From JBHFEI01 sp041928815 (GTDB lineage Bacteria; Pseudomonadota; Alphaproteobacteria; Rhizobiales; Rhizobiaceae), in contig NZ_JBHFEI010000003.1 of NCBI RefSeq assembly GCF_041928815.1, positions 310,001-374,000 of the forward strand: a stretch of 64,000 nt of DNA, given 5' to 3'. The notes below the pieces were generated by a model. The model was not told the origin of the DNA. It did no database searches and was given only the letters and a program-made list of their open reading frames with translations. This document shows, piece by piece, positions 40,905 to 49,738 of the stretch; within the stretch, counting starts at the first letter, position 1, and the number at the start of each line of letters is the position of its first letter. The translations under genes were made by a program, and so were the position numbers.

Positions 40905-41564
40905 TCAGTGCGGGATCTGCTTCCGGCAGACTGCGACCAGCGCATAGCCACGCCCGACATCGGTGATCTCGACGGTCATGCCGTGGCGGGCGGCGGCGTC
41001 GCGGAGAACGGCCGGCAGGGTCTCACGCGGCGTGACGTGGAAGCGGCCGAGCCATCCCCGCAGCAACAGGCCGAAGGCGGAGGGAAGCCCCTCCTGCATG
41101 CCGAAATCGGCTATGTGCAGCGCTCCTCCGGGGCGGACGGCGCGAAGCGCGGTGTCGATCGCCTGCTGCCAGTCCGGGATCATCGACAGGGCATAGGAGA
41201 CGACGACGCGGTCGAAGCCGTCCTCGCCGAAGGCGCCCGCCTCGAAATCCGTCGCGTCGGCGACCAGAAGACGGGCATCGGGCCGGCCGCTGCGTGCGAG
41301 CGACGCCCGCGCCGAGACCAGCATCTCGGCGGAGATGTCGAGGCCGAAGAGGCGCACGCCCGGATAGCGCCGCGCGATCCGCGCGAGATTGCGGCCGGTG
41401 CCGCAGCCGACCTCCAGGACGCTGGCGCCGGGCGGCGGTGCCAGCCCGGCGATCATCCGGTCCCGACCGAAGAGGTAGTATTTGCGCGTCACGTCGTAGA
41501 TATGCCGCTGGTAGCGGTACATCCGGTCCATGCGGCCGGCATGGTCCCCGGCGGCCGGCGTCAT
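40905..41564 (-). CDS. btaB: Betaine-lipid synthesis N-methyltransferase BtaB
   Basis: A 219-residue class I methyltransferase with motif I VLEVGCGTGRNLARIA (near residue 49), GLDISAEML, and VVSYALSMIPDWQQA, typical of BtaB/phospholipid N-methyltransferases. The N-terminal MYRYQRHIYDVTRKYYLFGR block is characteristic. It adds three methyl groups to the homoserine lipid made by BtaA to give DGTS, a phosphorus-free membrane lipid. ATG 41564 overlaps the btaA stop as ATGA, so the genes are coupled. The frame upstream is btaA antisense-frame noise. Rhizobial btaAB normally responds to phosphate starvation through PhoB. Confidence 0.9.
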   Translation of the reverse strand: MTPAAGDHAGRMDRMYRYQRHIYDVTRKYYLFGRDRMIAGLAPPPGASVLEVGCGTGRNLARIARRYPGVRLFGLDISAEMLVSARASLARSGRPDARLLVADATDFEAGAFGEDGFDRVVVSYALSMIPDWQQAIDTALRAVRPGGALHIADFGMQEGLPSAFGLLLRGWLGRFHVTPRETLPAVLRDAAARHGMTVEITDVGRGYALVAVCRKQIPH

Positions 41565-42811
41565 GCGACCTTCCGGTAGATGTGGAAGCCGCCATAGATT
41601 GCCGAGCGGTCGCGCAGGCCGAGCGCCTTCGCCCGCTCGGCATCCGCCCGCCACTCGCCCGCGATCGCCGGCGACAGGCGTCCCTCGATCACGCTCTCCT
41701 CGGCCGCCGTGCGGAAGATCACCACGGCGTCGCGGTCCGCGGTGCGGGTGATCTCCGACCAGAGGTCGTTGAGCTGCCGGTCGCTCATCCAGTCCTGCGC
41801 GTCGAGCAGCACGTAGCGGTCGACGGACTGGGCCGGCTTGCGCGACAGAAGCGTGGTCATGCTCTCGTGCCAGACGTCGACATGGCGCGCATGGTCGCGG
41901 ATGGTGCCGTGGCGATGCTGCTGCAGGTAGACCGGAAGCTCGCCCTCATGCGGCTGCGGATAGCGCCGGGCAAAGGCCTGCCAGGCGAAATAGTTTTCCT
42001 TGAGCGGAAAGTGGCAGGCGAGCTTCTCGAGCCGGTGGCGCAGCACGTCGGCGATGCCGCTGCCGTCGCCGCTTGCCGCCAGCGCGTCATATTGCTGCGG
42101 CGGAATGCCGAGGCCGAACAGCGATCCCTTCCGACGGGTCAGGAAGCGGATCAGCGGCCATTCGAACAGCGGCGCGAGCCGCTCGTCGAAGAACTGGCGC
42201 TGTTCGCGCATCGAGCGGCAGGCGACGATTTCACGCGGATCGACGCCGTGCAGCCGGGCAACGAGATGGCCGAGGCCGATGAAGCGGCCGAGCAGGCCGG
42301 TGCGGTAGAGGTTGCGGTTGAAGACGCTGACACGGCGGCGTCCGTCAAGGCCGCGCCCGCTCCAGTAGGTCCGTGTCGGGCGGTCGAGGTTCGGCGCGAT
42401 GAAGAGGTCGTAGGCGCGCATGTTGGTCACCAGCCCGTCCCGGGCGAGGAAGCGGACGACATCGGCGTGGCCGGGCAGGTGGCGGAAGGCGGCGAGCTTC
42501 AGCCGGTTCAGCGCCACATGGTGCGGGTTGAGGTCGACGACGTCGACATGGGCCGGCGCCATCGACAGATAGGCGAGCATGTTGCAGCCGCCCGAACCGA
42601 TCGCGGCGATGCGGTGGCCGGCCTTGAGCTCCATCGCCGCGATGTCGACGGCCGGATCCTCCCAGATCTGCGGATAGACGAGGCCCGAGAAGAGCAGCCC
42701 GAACAGGCGCTCCGACAGGCCGGCGGCGGACAGCGCCCTGTGCTGGAGAAGCGCGGCGCCGAGCTTTCGGTTCTTCTTGCCGTATCCGGCATCCGGGGCG
42801 AGTTCTGTCAT
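41561..42811 (-). CDS. btaA: SAM:diacylglycerol 3-amino-3-carboxypropyltransferase BtaA (DUF3419)
   Basis: A 416-residue DUF3419 protein. YPQIWEDPAVDIAAMEL, then the SAM site IGSGGCNMLAYLSMAP and VDLNPHHVALNRLKLAA define BtaA. Further on come GRGLDGRRRVSVFNRNLYR and DAQDWMSD. It transfers the aminocarboxypropyl group of SAM to diacylglycerol, the first step of DGTS synthesis. It is first in the btaAB operon and diverges from the GGDEF-EAL gene over 178 bp. Only a weak PHO-box-like sequence is visible upstream (42861-42878, about nine of fourteen matches), so PhoB control is a family-based expectation, not seen. Confidence 0.93.
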   Translation of the reverse strand: MTELAPDAGYGKKNRKLGAALLQHRALSAAGLSERLFGLLFSGLVYPQIWEDPAVDIAAMELKAGHRIAAIGSGGCNMLAYLSMAPAHVDVVDLNPHHVALNRLKLAAFRHLPGHADVVRFLARDGLVTNMRAYDLFIAPNLDRPTRTYWSGRGLDGRRRVSVFNRNLYRTGLLGRFIGLGHLVARLHGVDPREIVACRSMREQRQFFDERLAPLFEWPLIRFLTRRKGSLFGLGIPPQQYDALAASGDGSGIADVLRHRLEKLACHFPLKENYFAWQAFARRYPQPHEGELPVYLQQHRHGTIRDHARHVDVWHESMTTLLSRKPAQSVDRYVLLDAQDWMSDRQLNDLWSEITRTADRDAVVIFRTAAEESVIEGRLSPAIAGEWRADAERAKALGLRDRSAIYGGFHIYRKVA

Positions 42812-42989
42812 CGGGCAAACCCTGATCGCTGTGGGAATGCGCCGCTTTTAAGGTTACCGCACAACAATTTGATGACGCCGGCCGAGGACCCGCGGGGCTT
42901 CATGCTTTATTGATGAATTGCTGATCCTATCGATGCGTGTTCGACCATGATCCTCCCGGTTTCGAACCCCGCTCACTGTCAGGTTTAAC

Positions 42990-44561
42990 ATGATGTTAAC
43001 ACCGTTCCTGCCCCGTTCGGAGCAGCGCTATGCCCTGGTTGGCGCCGTCGTGGGCGCGCTTCTTCCCGCGCTGTGCCTGGCGCTCGGTCCGGCGCTGATC
43101 GGCGGCGATCTCGCCACGAGCTTCTCGAAGGCCGCGTCCTGCCTCGTGATCGCCTTGCCGATTGTCTCGGCCTGTGTGTTCTACCGGTTCGGCCGTGCGC
43201 GGGCGGGCCTCATCGACGCGTTGCAGATGCGCGACCTGCTCGAGGCCGGGTTGATCCGCGAGGCGCGGCGGGACCAGTTGACCGGTCTTGCCAATCGCTT
43301 CGCGCTGGAACAGGCCGTGCGCGACCTTGCCCCCACGGTCGCCGCCGGGCAGGCGAGACCGGCATTGCTGCTCGTCGACCTCGACCGCTTCAAGGTCGTC
43401 AACGACACGATGGGCCATGACGCCGGCGATGCCCTGCTCGACGCGTTCAGCGGGCGGCTTTCCGGCGCGCTTGCGGGCGCGGCAGCGCTCTACCGTCTCG
43501 GCGGCGACGAATTCGTCCTTCTCGTCCCCGGCGCGCCGTCCGAGGGCAAGGTGGAAGACGTCTGCCGCACGGTGAAGGTGCTGCTCGACCGGCCCTTCGC
43601 TCTGCCCGCGGGGCCCTATCTCGCCAGCGTCAGCATCGGCGTGACCTTCTTCGAGACGGAGGACGCCTCGCTCGCCTCTGTGCTGAAACGGGCCGACCTC
43701 GCCCTTTACAAGGCGAAGGAGACCGCGCTCTGCAGCCATGCCTTCCATACGCCCGACCTGACCATCGCGGCGTCAGCGCGCCTCGCGCTCGAGACCGACA
43801 TCGCGCGGGCGATCGCGCAGGACGAGTTCTTCCTCGAATACCAGCCGATCGTCGGCGTCGAGAGCGGCACGGTGCGGTCGTTCGAGGCGCTGTTGCGCTG
43901 GCGCCATCCCGAGCGCGGGCTGATCGCGCCGGACGCCTTTATCCCCACGGCCGAGCGCTCCGGCCTCATCCTGCCGCTCGGCAACTGGGTCGTGCGGGCC
44001 GCCTGCCTCGAGGCGTCGCGCTGGCCGGCACCGACGGGCGTCGCCGTGAACGTCTCCGGCGACCAGTTCAAGGACCGCAGTTTCGTTTCCTTCGTCAGAT
44101 CCTGCCTCGTCGAGAGCGGCCTGTCGCCGGCGCGGCTGACGATCGAGGTGACGGAATCGATCTTCACTGTCGATCCGGAGATCGTGTGCCTGAGCCTTGC
44201 AGAACTGCGCGGCTTCGGCGTGCGCGTCGCGCTCGACGATTTCGGCGCAGGCTTCTCCTCGATCAGCAATCTCCGGCGCTTTCCGCTCGATCACCTGAAG
44301 ATCGACCGGTCGTTCACGCAGGCGATGCTGGCCAGCAAGCGCGATGCGGAACTCGTCGACATCATCCTGAAACTCGGCAACACGTTCCAGATCCCGACGA
44401 CGGTGGAAGGGGTGGAGACCGAGAGCCAGCTCGATTTCATCCGCAGCCTCGGCGCGGCGCAGGCACAGGGCTACCTCATCTCGCGGCCCGTTCCGGCAGG
44501 CGAGGTGCCGGCACTGCTCGCGCGCGTCAACGCGCCGAAGGCGCTCGCCCTGTCCGCATGA
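42990..44561 (+). CDS. GGDEF-EAL bifunctional cyclic di-GMP protein
   Basis: A 523-residue protein with two N-terminal transmembrane helices (about 16-38 and 47-65), then GGDEF (about 88-255) with the intact LGGDEF motif, then EAL (about 262-510). EAL catalytic positions look intact: FEALLRWRHP, VNVSGDQF, EVTES, ALDDFGAGFSS, LKIDRSF and VEGVETES. Both synthesis and hydrolysis of cyclic di-GMP are therefore possible. AGG lies six bases before the ATG. It is divergent from btaA, and no sensory domain is apparent beyond the membrane helices. Confidence 0.92.
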   Translation: MMLTPFLPRSEQRYALVGAVVGALLPALCLALGPALIGGDLATSFSKAASCLVIALPIVSACVFYRFGRARAGLIDALQMRDLLEAGLIREARRDQLTGLANRFALEQAVRDLAPTVAAGQARPALLLVDLDRFKVVNDTMGHDAGDALLDAFSGRLSGALAGAAALYRLGGDEFVLLVPGAPSEGKVEDVCRTVKVLLDRPFALPAGPYLASVSIGVTFFETEDASLASVLKRADLALYKAKETALCSHAFHTPDLTIAASARLALETDIARAIAQDEFFLEYQPIVGVESGTVRSFEALLRWRHPERGLIAPDAFIPTAERSGLILPLGNWVVRAACLEASRWPAPTGVAVNVSGDQFKDRSFVSFVRSCLVESGLSPARLTIEVTESIFTVDPEIVCLSLAELRGFGVRVALDDFGAGFSSISNLRRFPLDHLKIDRSFTQAMLASKRDAELVDIILKLGNTFQIPTTVEGVETESQLDFIRSLGAAQAQGYLISRPVPAGEVPALLARVNAPKALALSA

Positions 44562-44643
44562 CGCGGGTGTCACGGCTTCGCCTATACGGGAAATCAGGAC
44601 GTCTTGTCCGGTGAATGGCTGCGAGCGGCGGAAGCTTTGCGCG

Positions 44644-45657
44644 TCAGCGCATGTCGAGTTCGTCGAGCAGGCCCTTGCGCTTGGCATGGTAGTAATAGCC
44701 GCTGGCGTAAAGCTTCACCGCATGGTCGTTGCGGTTCTCGGCCACGACCCAGGCGCCGCGCAGGTATTTCGTCGCGTATTTCAGATTGGTCTCGGCGTCG
44801 AACAGTCCTTCCGCCGGGCCGGTATAGCCGAGGCCGCGCGCCGTGTTGTAGCGGATCTGCATCAGCCCGTAATTGCCGCTGTTGTAGGCGCGCGGATTGT
44901 ACCCGCTCTCGCGCTTGACGACGCGATGCACGAGGTCGAGCGGCAGGCCGTTCAGCTTGGCATATTGTTCGATCAGGCGGTCGAGATCCGGCCGCGCGCT
45001 CTTCGGCGCGGGGCGCAGCGCGTCGACCGCCGACGTGATCGGCGCCGTCAGCGAGGCGACGATCGCCTGTGTGCGCGGCTTCGGTACGGGAACGATCAGC
45101 CGTTCGGCGACGATGGTCTCAAGGCCGACCGGCTTGCCATTGTCGAAATCCGACTCCATGGCGGCGACGATCACTTCCTCGCCGATGACCGGTCGGGCAG
45201 TGGCTTCGGCGGCGGGCTGGACGAGGGCGCGGCCAGTCTTCGCCGTCGTCATGACCGGCTGCGAGGCCGCCACGGCGGCCGGTGCTGCTCCGGCCGGCTG
45301 GGCCGTCGCAGGCTCGGCGGACGCTTCGATTTTTTGGGGGGCGGTCTCCGCCGGCTGCATCATCGCCTGTTCCGTCGCAAGGGCGGCGGCGGCGCTGACG
45401 GTGGCATCGGGCTTCGGCAGGGCATAGGCGGTCAATTCGGTGCCGGGCTTGGCGATCGGGGTGACGGCTGTCGCGGCGATTTCCGTATCGGCGGTCGCCG
45501 TCCCGGACGGGGCCGGCGCGGGTGTGACGGTCTTGACGGCGGACAGTTCGTCGGCGGGCATGCGCTCGACGCTCGAGCATCCGGTGACAAGGGCCGTCGA
45601 GCCGAGAAAGATCACCGTGAGTGCCCGTTTGGAGCCGAGAAATCCGCGAAGCGCCAT
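44644..45657 (-). CDS. Lytic transglycosylase (SLT) lipoprotein
   Basis: A 337-residue protein with a lipoprotein signal (lipobox LVTGC, about residue 27). A long alanine/proline/threonine-rich spacer (about 35-205) of low complexity follows. The SLT domain at about 225-325 has the catalytic glutamate in KRESGYNP, then GNYGLMQIRY and YLRGAWVVAENR. The long disordered spacer could span the periplasm so that an outer-membrane-anchored enzyme reaches peptidoglycan. It converges with the GGDEF-EAL gene. Confidence 0.88.
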   Translation of the reverse strand: MALRGFLGSKRALTVIFLGSTALVTGCSSVERMPADELSAVKTVTPAPAPSGTATADTEIAATAVTPIAKPGTELTAYALPKPDATVSAAAALATEQAMMQPAETAPQKIEASAEPATAQPAGAAPAAVAASQPVMTTAKTGRALVQPAAEATARPVIGEEVIVAAMESDFDNGKPVGLETIVAERLIVPVPKPRTQAIVASLTAPITSAVDALRPAPKSARPDLDRLIEQYAKLNGLPLDLVHRVVKRESGYNPRAYNSGNYGLMQIRYNTARGLGYTGPAEGLFDAETNLKYATKYLRGAWVVAENRNDHAVKLYASGYYYHAKRKGLLDELDMR

Positions 45658-45798
45658 GCCGCTGCCTTCATGTTTCAGGGCTTGCGCGCCCGCATCATCC
45701 GGCGGCGATGCGCCACCCTTTCGCCAAATGATTAACGCATGGCCCTGGTCTCCGCAAGCTGGCGACGGATTTTCACCCTCGCCAGTCCTGGGGAGGGC

Positions 45799-46440
45799 TC
45801 ATGCCGCACGCCTGAGGCCGGCGGTCAGGACACCCGCGCCGATCAGCAGCGAGCCGCCGGCGCGATTGATAAACCGTCGGATTCCGGGCTTTCGGATCGC
45901 GCCTGCGGCGGCCGACGCCATCATCGCATAGGCAGTCGCATTGAGCGTGGCGAGCACGAGGAAGGTCGTCTCGAACACCAGCATCTGGGGCAGGAGCGGG
46001 GTGTGCGGCGTCAGGAATTGTGGCAGGAATGCGACGAAAAACACGATGCTCTTCGGGTTCAGCGCCGTGACCGCGAAAGTGTGGAGGAAGATGCGCGACG
46101 GACGCTCGCGCGGCAAGGCGACCTCGGGGGTGTCGACGGGCGCGGGCGAGGGCGGAACGGGTGCCCGCCACAGCTTGATCCCGAGCCAGACGAGATAGGC
46201 GCCTCCCACCCATTTGAGAAGCGTGAACAGCATCGCCGAGGTCGAGAGAAGCGCGCCGAGCCCCAGCATCGATGCCGTCATCGCGGTGAAATCGCCGAGC
46301 GCGACGCCGGCGACCGTCGCGCCCGCGACCTTCCGGCCATGGCCGAGCGCGTAGGAGACGACGAGCAGGATGGTGGGGCCGGGAATGGCGAGCAGGACGG
46401 CGGATGCGGCGGCGAAAGCCAGCCAGTGCTCGAACGACAT
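45799..46440 (-). CDS. LysE/RhtB-family amino-acid exporter
   Basis: A 213-residue membrane protein with six predicted helices (ATG 46440, AGGGAG upstream; the frame open to 46488 adds a poor leader). The family signature IPGPTILLVVSYALGHGRK lies at about residues 20-40, then GVALGDFTAM, GGAYLVWLGIKLWR and FAVTALNPKSIVFFVAFLPQ. RhtB members export homoserine, threonine, leucine or related compounds. Substrate is unknown. Confidence 0.88.
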   Translation of the reverse strand: MSFEHWLAFAAASAVLLAIPGPTILLVVSYALGHGRKVAGATVAGVALGDFTAMTASMLGLGALLSTSAMLFTLLKWVGGAYLVWLGIKLWRAPVPPSPAPVDTPEVALPRERPSRIFLHTFAVTALNPKSIVFFVAFLPQFLTPHTPLLPQMLVFETTFLVLATLNATAYAMMASAAAGAIRKPGIRRFINRAGGSLLIGAGVLTAGLRRAA

Positions 46441-46502
46441 GCATGTCTCCCTGAACCAACGGTTCGCGGAGCAAGCCACGGACGTCACCCAAGGTCAAGA
46501 CG

Positions 46503-46524
46503 GCGTCCCGGCGGGCCGGGACGC
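46503..46524 (-). terminator. Hairpin downstream of the phosphofructokinase gene
   Basis: GCGTCCCGG-CGGG-CCGGGACGC is a perfect 9-bp stem with a four-base loop, about 40 bases past the pfp stop on the minus strand and upstream of the LysE-type gene. No uridine run. Confidence 0.55.
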
Positions 46525-46565
46525 TCTTTGGACGGCGATGGCAGCCTTTGCCAGACCGGCTCTCG

Positions 46566-47780
46566 TCAGGCCGCAGGCTTCCAGCCCTGGCCGATCGCGT
46601 CCATCACCTCGGCGAACCAGGGCGCCGACGTGTCGAAATGCTTGCCGCCGCGGATGCGCGGGAATTCGATCGTGCGCAGGCGGCCGCCCTTGTCCTCGTC
46701 ATGGCCGGTGACGCCGGAAACCTTGTTGAGGCCACTTTCGACGGCGAGATCGACCATGCTCTGGATGAGGCGCAGGTCGTCGCGGTTCGCCGGCGCGGAG
46801 CGGGCATAGTATCCGGACTTCTGCACCATGGAGCGTTCCGCCCCGAGAAGGGCGGCGAACTGTTTCGAGAACCAGCTGCCGACATTGATCGTGTCGATCT
46901 TGACATGGCCGAAGGCGTCGCGCTTGACCGTCTCGCCCGCCGCTTCCCGCTCTGCGACGATCGCGTCGAGGCAGGCGCCCTCGCTGACGAAGAGCGTGAC
47001 GAAGCCGGTGCGGTCCATCACACCGCGCAGACGCTCGGCTTCCGCCTCGAGGTCGAAGGCGGTCTCGGGAAGGTAGAGCCCGTCGATGTTCTTCAGCTGC
47101 GCATTCATCATGAAGCCGTCGACGAATTCGGTCGTCTCGGTCATGCGGATATAGGCGCGCGCCGTCGCCGCCGTCAGCCAGCCGGAATGCCGTCCCATCA
47201 CCTCGTGGATGACGATCGTGCGCGGCGCCGCGCTCTGCTCGTTGCTGACATGGTCGAAGAAGCGCGCGCCGTATTCCGCCGCCGTCCAGGCGCCGAGCGT
47301 CTGGCGGATCGGCACGACGTCGTTGTCGACGGTCTTCGGCAGGCCGACGACGGTGAGGTCGTAGCCGTTGGCGCCGAGATAGGCGGCAAGGTCGGCGGCC
47401 GTCGTGTTGGTGTCGTCGCCGCCGATCGTGTGGAGGATGGTGATGCCGTCGGAGGCCAGCCGCTCGGCGGCGACGCGCAGCGGATTCTCGCCCTCCTTGA
47501 CGAGGCCGCGCTTGACGCAATCGTTGACGTTGGTGAGCTTCACCCGGCTGTTGCCGATCGGCGATCCGCCGTGACGGTGGAGAACGGCCGCGCGCTCGCG
47601 CATCGCCGGCGTGATGTCGATGCGGTCGCCGAGAAGCAGGCCCTGATAGCCGGAGCGGTAGGCGACGAGCTCGATGTCGGGCGCAATGTCGGTGTAGCGC
47701 TCGATCAGGCCGCCGACGGCGGATGACAGGCAGGGGGCGAGCCCGCCGGCTGTCAGCATCGCGACTTTCTGTCTGGGCAT
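46566..47780 (-). CDS. pfp: Pyrophosphate-type 6-phosphofructokinase
   Basis: ATG 47780 follows GAGGAGG closely and gives 404 residues. The GGDDTNTTA motif, with aspartate where ATP enzymes have glycine (GGDG), points to pyrophosphate as phosphate donor, and PKTVDND carries the lysine typical of PPi enzymes. Other blocks are LTAGGLAPC, IGNSRVKL, EVMGRHSGWLTA and NVGSWFSKQFAALLG. It interconverts fructose 6-phosphate and the 1,6-bisphosphate reversibly in the cytoplasm. Rhizobiaceae lack the usual ATP enzyme, so this is probably the main form. It is divergent from the J-domain gene. Confidence 0.93.
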   Translation of the reverse strand: MPRQKVAMLTAGGLAPCLSSAVGGLIERYTDIAPDIELVAYRSGYQGLLLGDRIDITPAMRERAAVLHRHGGSPIGNSRVKLTNVNDCVKRGLVKEGENPLRVAAERLASDGITILHTIGGDDTNTTAADLAAYLGANGYDLTVVGLPKTVDNDVVPIRQTLGAWTAAEYGARFFDHVSNEQSAAPRTIVIHEVMGRHSGWLTAATARAYIRMTETTEFVDGFMMNAQLKNIDGLYLPETAFDLEAEAERLRGVMDRTGFVTLFVSEGACLDAIVAEREAAGETVKRDAFGHVKIDTINVGSWFSKQFAALLGAERSMVQKSGYYARSAPANRDDLRLIQSMVDLAVESGLNKVSGVTGHDEDKGGRLRTIEFPRIRGGKHFDTSAPWFAEVMDAIGQGWKPAA

Positions 47781-48087
47781 GGATCCTCCTCGGGAAGGGC
47801 TTCGGTGGGGTCGCGGCCTGTCTAGCGCAAGTTTCCCACGAAGCAAATGACGGAAACGGCGACGCGCCCGCGGCATCCGGTTCGCCTCCGCCGCCGCCAT
47901 GGCACTTTTCGGGCGTCACCGCGTTTGGCTGTCTCGGGTTTGATTGGACAGGGCACCACATTCGTGACACAATAGTGAGGTGCCATCATAATTACATCCT
48001 GGTCATCTTCGCCGCGGCCGCTTGCCAAACCCGCCGTTGTCTGGTGAACCTTTTCCTGCCGCTTCTTCTGAAGAAAGAACCGCCTCC
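47781..48087. promoter_or_regulatory. Divergent promoter region of pfp and the J-domain operon
   Basis: No gene in these 307 bp. On the plus strand TTGGAC (47944-47949), 18 bases, then CACAAT (47968-47973) is a possible promoter. It is framed by GGCACC (47952-47957) and GGTGCC (47980-47985), a widely spaced inverted repeat that could be an operator. Evidence is weak for both. Confidence 0.35.
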
Positions 48088-48795
48088 ATGTCGTTCTGGG
48101 ATCGCATTCTTGGTGTCGTCACCTCTGCCGCGAACGCGCTTTCGGGCGTGGTCGAGGCGGTGCGGACCCTGTTCGAGGGCGATCCCGAGACGCGCCGCAA
48201 CGTTGCCTTCTCCGTGGCGATGATCGCGCTGTCGGCGAAGATGGCCAAGGCCGACGGCGTCGTCACCGAAAGCGAGGTGGCGGCGTTCCGGGACATCTTC
48301 AAGTTTCCCGACGACCAGGCAAAGAACGTCGCGCGGCTCTACAACCTCGCGCGCCAGGACGTCGCGGGATACGAGGCCTATGCCGAGAAGATGGCCGGGC
48401 TCTGCGCCTCCTGCGAGGACAACTGCCCGATCCTCGAGGACATCATCGACGGGCTTTTCCACATCGCCAAGTCCGACGGCGCCGTGCACGAGAAGGAGAT
48501 GGCCTTCCTGAGGCGGGTCGCCGAGATCTTCCGCATGGAGGAGCGCGTCTTCCAGCGCATTATGGCGCGCCACGTCTTCATCGAGGGTGTCGATCCCTAC
48601 AAGGTGCTCGGCGTCTCCCCCGGCGACGACTTCCCGACGATCCGCCGCCGCTACCGCCTGCTCGTCTCCGAGCATCACCCGGACCGTCTGGTGGCGCGCG
48701 GTGTGCCGCAGGAGTTCCATGCCATCGCCACCGACCGCATGGCGGCGCTGAACGCCGCCTACGAGGCGATCGAGAAGGAACGCCGGGCCGCATGA
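48088..48795 (+). CDS. TerB/DjlA-type J-domain protein
   Basis: A 235-residue protein with a TerB-like helical domain (about 45-160: FSVAMIALSAKMAKADGVVT, ILEDIIDGLFHIAKSDG) followed by a C-terminal J domain (about 172-235) that keeps the HHPD motif for Hsp70 stimulation. It resembles DjlA without an N-terminal transmembrane helix, so it is a soluble DnaK co-chaperone. The ribosome site is poor (AAGAAAGAA). Its end overlaps the next gene by four bases (ATGA), linking it to the cell-wall amidase. Confidence 0.87.
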   Translation: MSFWDRILGVVTSAANALSGVVEAVRTLFEGDPETRRNVAFSVAMIALSAKMAKADGVVTESEVAAFRDIFKFPDDQAKNVARLYNLARQDVAGYEAYAEKMAGLCASCEDNCPILEDIIDGLFHIAKSDGAVHEKEMAFLRRVAEIFRMEERVFQRIMARHVFIEGVDPYKVLGVSPGDDFPTIRRRYRLLVSEHHPDRLVARGVPQEFHAIATDRMAALNAAYEAIEKERRAA

Positions 48796-49565
48796 CGGAA
48801 CCGGCTCCCTTTCAAGCCGATCACGCCGAAGCCCTCGTGTCGCCCTCGCCGAATCACGGCGAGCGGAAAGAAGCGCGGACGCCGGACATGATCCTCCTGC
48901 ACTACACCGGGATGGAGACGGCTGAGGCCGCGCTCACCTGGCTGCGCAATCCGGCAAGCGAGGTGTCGAGCCACTATTTCGTCCATGAGGACGGGCGGAT
49001 CGAGCAGCTCGTGCCGGAATCGCGCCGCGCCTGGCATGCGGGACGCAGCCTCTGGAAGGGCGACGCCGACATCAATTCCGCCTCCATCGGCATCGAGATC
49101 GCCAATTCCGGTCATCCCGGCGGCCTGCCTGCCTTTCCCGGAGCGCAGATCGACGCAGTGATCGCGCTGTGCCGTGATTGCGCGGCCCGCTGGCGCATCG
49201 CGCCGGAGCGGGTGCTCGGCCACAGCGACGTGGCGCCGGGGCGCAAGGTCGATCCCGGCGAGGCCTTTCCATGGGAGCGCCTGCATGCCGCCGGCGTCGG
49301 CCATCTGGTGCCCAGCCAGCCGGTTTCGGGCGGCCGTTTCCTGCAGCGCGGCGACGAGGGCCAGCCCGTCGAGGCGCTGCAGGCGATGCTGGCGCTCTAC
49401 GGCTACGGCATCGAGGTGACGGGCGAATACTGCGCCTTCACCGAAGGCGTGGTCGCGGCCTTCCAGCGCCATTTCCGCCGCGAGAGGGTCGACGGCATCG
49501 CCGATGCCTCGACGATCGCGACATTGCACCGGCTTCTCTCGGCGCTGCCGGCCTATGCGGGATGA
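48792..49565 (+). CDS. N-acetylmuramoyl-L-alanine amidase (Amidase_2) with peptidoglycan-binding domain
   Basis: A 257-residue protein. The amidase_2 domain (about 28-165) has zinc-binding histidines in LLHYTGM and LGHSDVAPGRKVDPG, and EIANSGHPGG near the middle, as in AmpD/AmiD. A C-terminal peptidoglycan-binding domain is at about 185-250 (LQAMLALYGYGIEVTGEY). I see no signal peptide. It could be a cytosolic AmpD recycling anhydro-muropeptides, although the binding domain is more usual in AmiD-type periplasmic enzymes. Overlap with the J-domain gene points to co-transcription. Confidence 0.88.
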   Translation: MTEPAPFQADHAEALVSPSPNHGERKEARTPDMILLHYTGMETAEAALTWLRNPASEVSSHYFVHEDGRIEQLVPESRRAWHAGRSLWKGDADINSASIGIEIANSGHPGGLPAFPGAQIDAVIALCRDCAARWRIAPERVLGHSDVAPGRKVDPGEAFPWERLHAAGVGHLVPSQPVSGGRFLQRGDEGQPVEALQAMLALYGYGIEVTGEYCAFTEGVVAAFQRHFRRERVDGIADASTIATLHRLLSALPAYAG

Positions 49566-49738
49566 CCGTGCTTCGATGCGTCCGCGCGGCGTCCTCCGGA
49601 TGTGGAGCCCGCGCTCGACGGTTTGCGTTGCGTTTCTTGTGCGGTAAGAAGCCGTCAAGGCATCCTGCCGCAATGCGGAGGCCTTTTCGTGACGTCAGAA
49701 GCCCGCCATAGCGCAGCGGGAAGCAGCAGGTGAATGGA

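Noticed and set aside
42861..42878. PHO box upstream of btaA (GCGTCAT-CAAA-TTGTTGT)
   Set aside because: Only about nine of fourteen consensus positions match, so it is not listed as a feature.
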